Shown here: in pieces, positions 5,520 through 5,581 of the stretch
How the letters are laid out: every line of letters starts with the position of its first letter
Position numbering within the stretch: the stretch's first letter is position 1
Assembly: GCA_003136615.1 (NCBI GenBank)
Contig: PLFA01000021.1
Coordinates: 27,228 to 32,808 of the forward strand
Direction of reading: 5' to 3'
DNA from: Caulobacteraceae bacterium
GTDB taxonomy: Bacteria > Pseudomonadota > Alphaproteobacteria > Caulobacterales > Caulobacteraceae
DNA length: 5,581 bases
Position numbers and translations under genes: made by a program
Notes under the pieces: model-generated
Databases searched by the model: none
The model's input: the letters and a program-made list of their open reading frames with translations, nothing else
Told to the model about the DNA's origin: nothing

Positions 5520-5581
5520 ATGTCCGACACACTTGAGCGCGTGCGCAAAATCGTTATCGAGCATCTGGACGCCGATCCGGA
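5520..5581 (+). CDS. acpP: Acyl carrier protein (N-terminal 20 residues; runs off the window)
   Basis: AcpP carries growing acyl chains on a phosphopantetheine arm during fatty-acid synthesis and receives malonate from FabD. The visible MSDTLERVRKIVIEHLDADP is helix 1 of a bacterial AcpP and is almost the Caulobacter sequence as I remember it. The DSL serine that takes the prosthetic group, near residue 36-37, lies beyond the edge, so activity cannot be confirmed. The start is the ATG at 5520-5522. Upstream, GGGA (5507-5510) is 9 nt away and AAGGA (5501-5505) is 14 nt away; the first has the better spacing. The gene order fabD-fabG-acpP is standard, and fabF probably follows. Confidence 0.95.
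   Translation, partial: MSDTLERVRKIVIEHLDADP

Overview
This is a core-genome segment of an alphaproteobacterium, most likely a member of Caulobacterales. The basis is protein-level recognition: the first 20 residues of AcpP (MSDTLERVRKIVIEHLDADP) are nearly what I remember for Caulobacter. RplI has the long acidic C-terminal tail of alphaproteobacterial L9, and DnaB carries an extra loop after Walker A that I associate with alphaproteobacteria. The DNA is GC-rich with GC-ending codons throughout, and there is no sign of a mobile element, phage, CRISPR array, tRNA or rRNA.

Layout. From 1 to 3382 everything is on the minus strand. Read in the direction of transcription, the order is a signal-peptide-bearing peroxiredoxin (3382 to 2840), a good intrinsic terminator (2808 to 2774), then the ribosomal/replication cluster rpsF (2654 to 2292), rpsR (2249 to 1986), rplI (1973 to 1389) and dnaB (1283, running off the left edge). 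From 3569 to the right edge everything is on the plus strand: fabD (3569-4513), fabG (4541-5281) and the first 62 bases of acpP (5520-5581). A divergent 186-base spacer (3383-3568) separates the two halves, and a 238-base spacer separates fabG from acpP.

How the genes work together. S6 and S18 are adjacent, interacting proteins of the small-subunit platform; L9 is a large-subunit protein; DnaB is the replicative helicase. Their linkage couples ribosome and replisome supply and is a widespread bacterial arrangement. FabD, FabG and AcpP are the malonyl transfer, first reduction and carrier steps of type II fatty-acid synthesis; fabF is expected next, outside the window. The peroxiredoxin is an independent transcription unit whose product is predicted to be exported.

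I did not find a new multi-gene system here; the coding content is ordinary. The less ordinary signals are in the spacers: an exact TGATCCACA DnaA 'G-box' and an 8-bp leader hairpin upstream of dnaB; a CCGA-loop hairpin in the rpsF leader that could be an S6:S18 autoregulatory element; a nested palindrome built from four GCGCCAC half-sites between the peroxiredoxin and fabD; and three GCTAG(G)CGGG motifs between fabG and acpP. These are the points worth checking.
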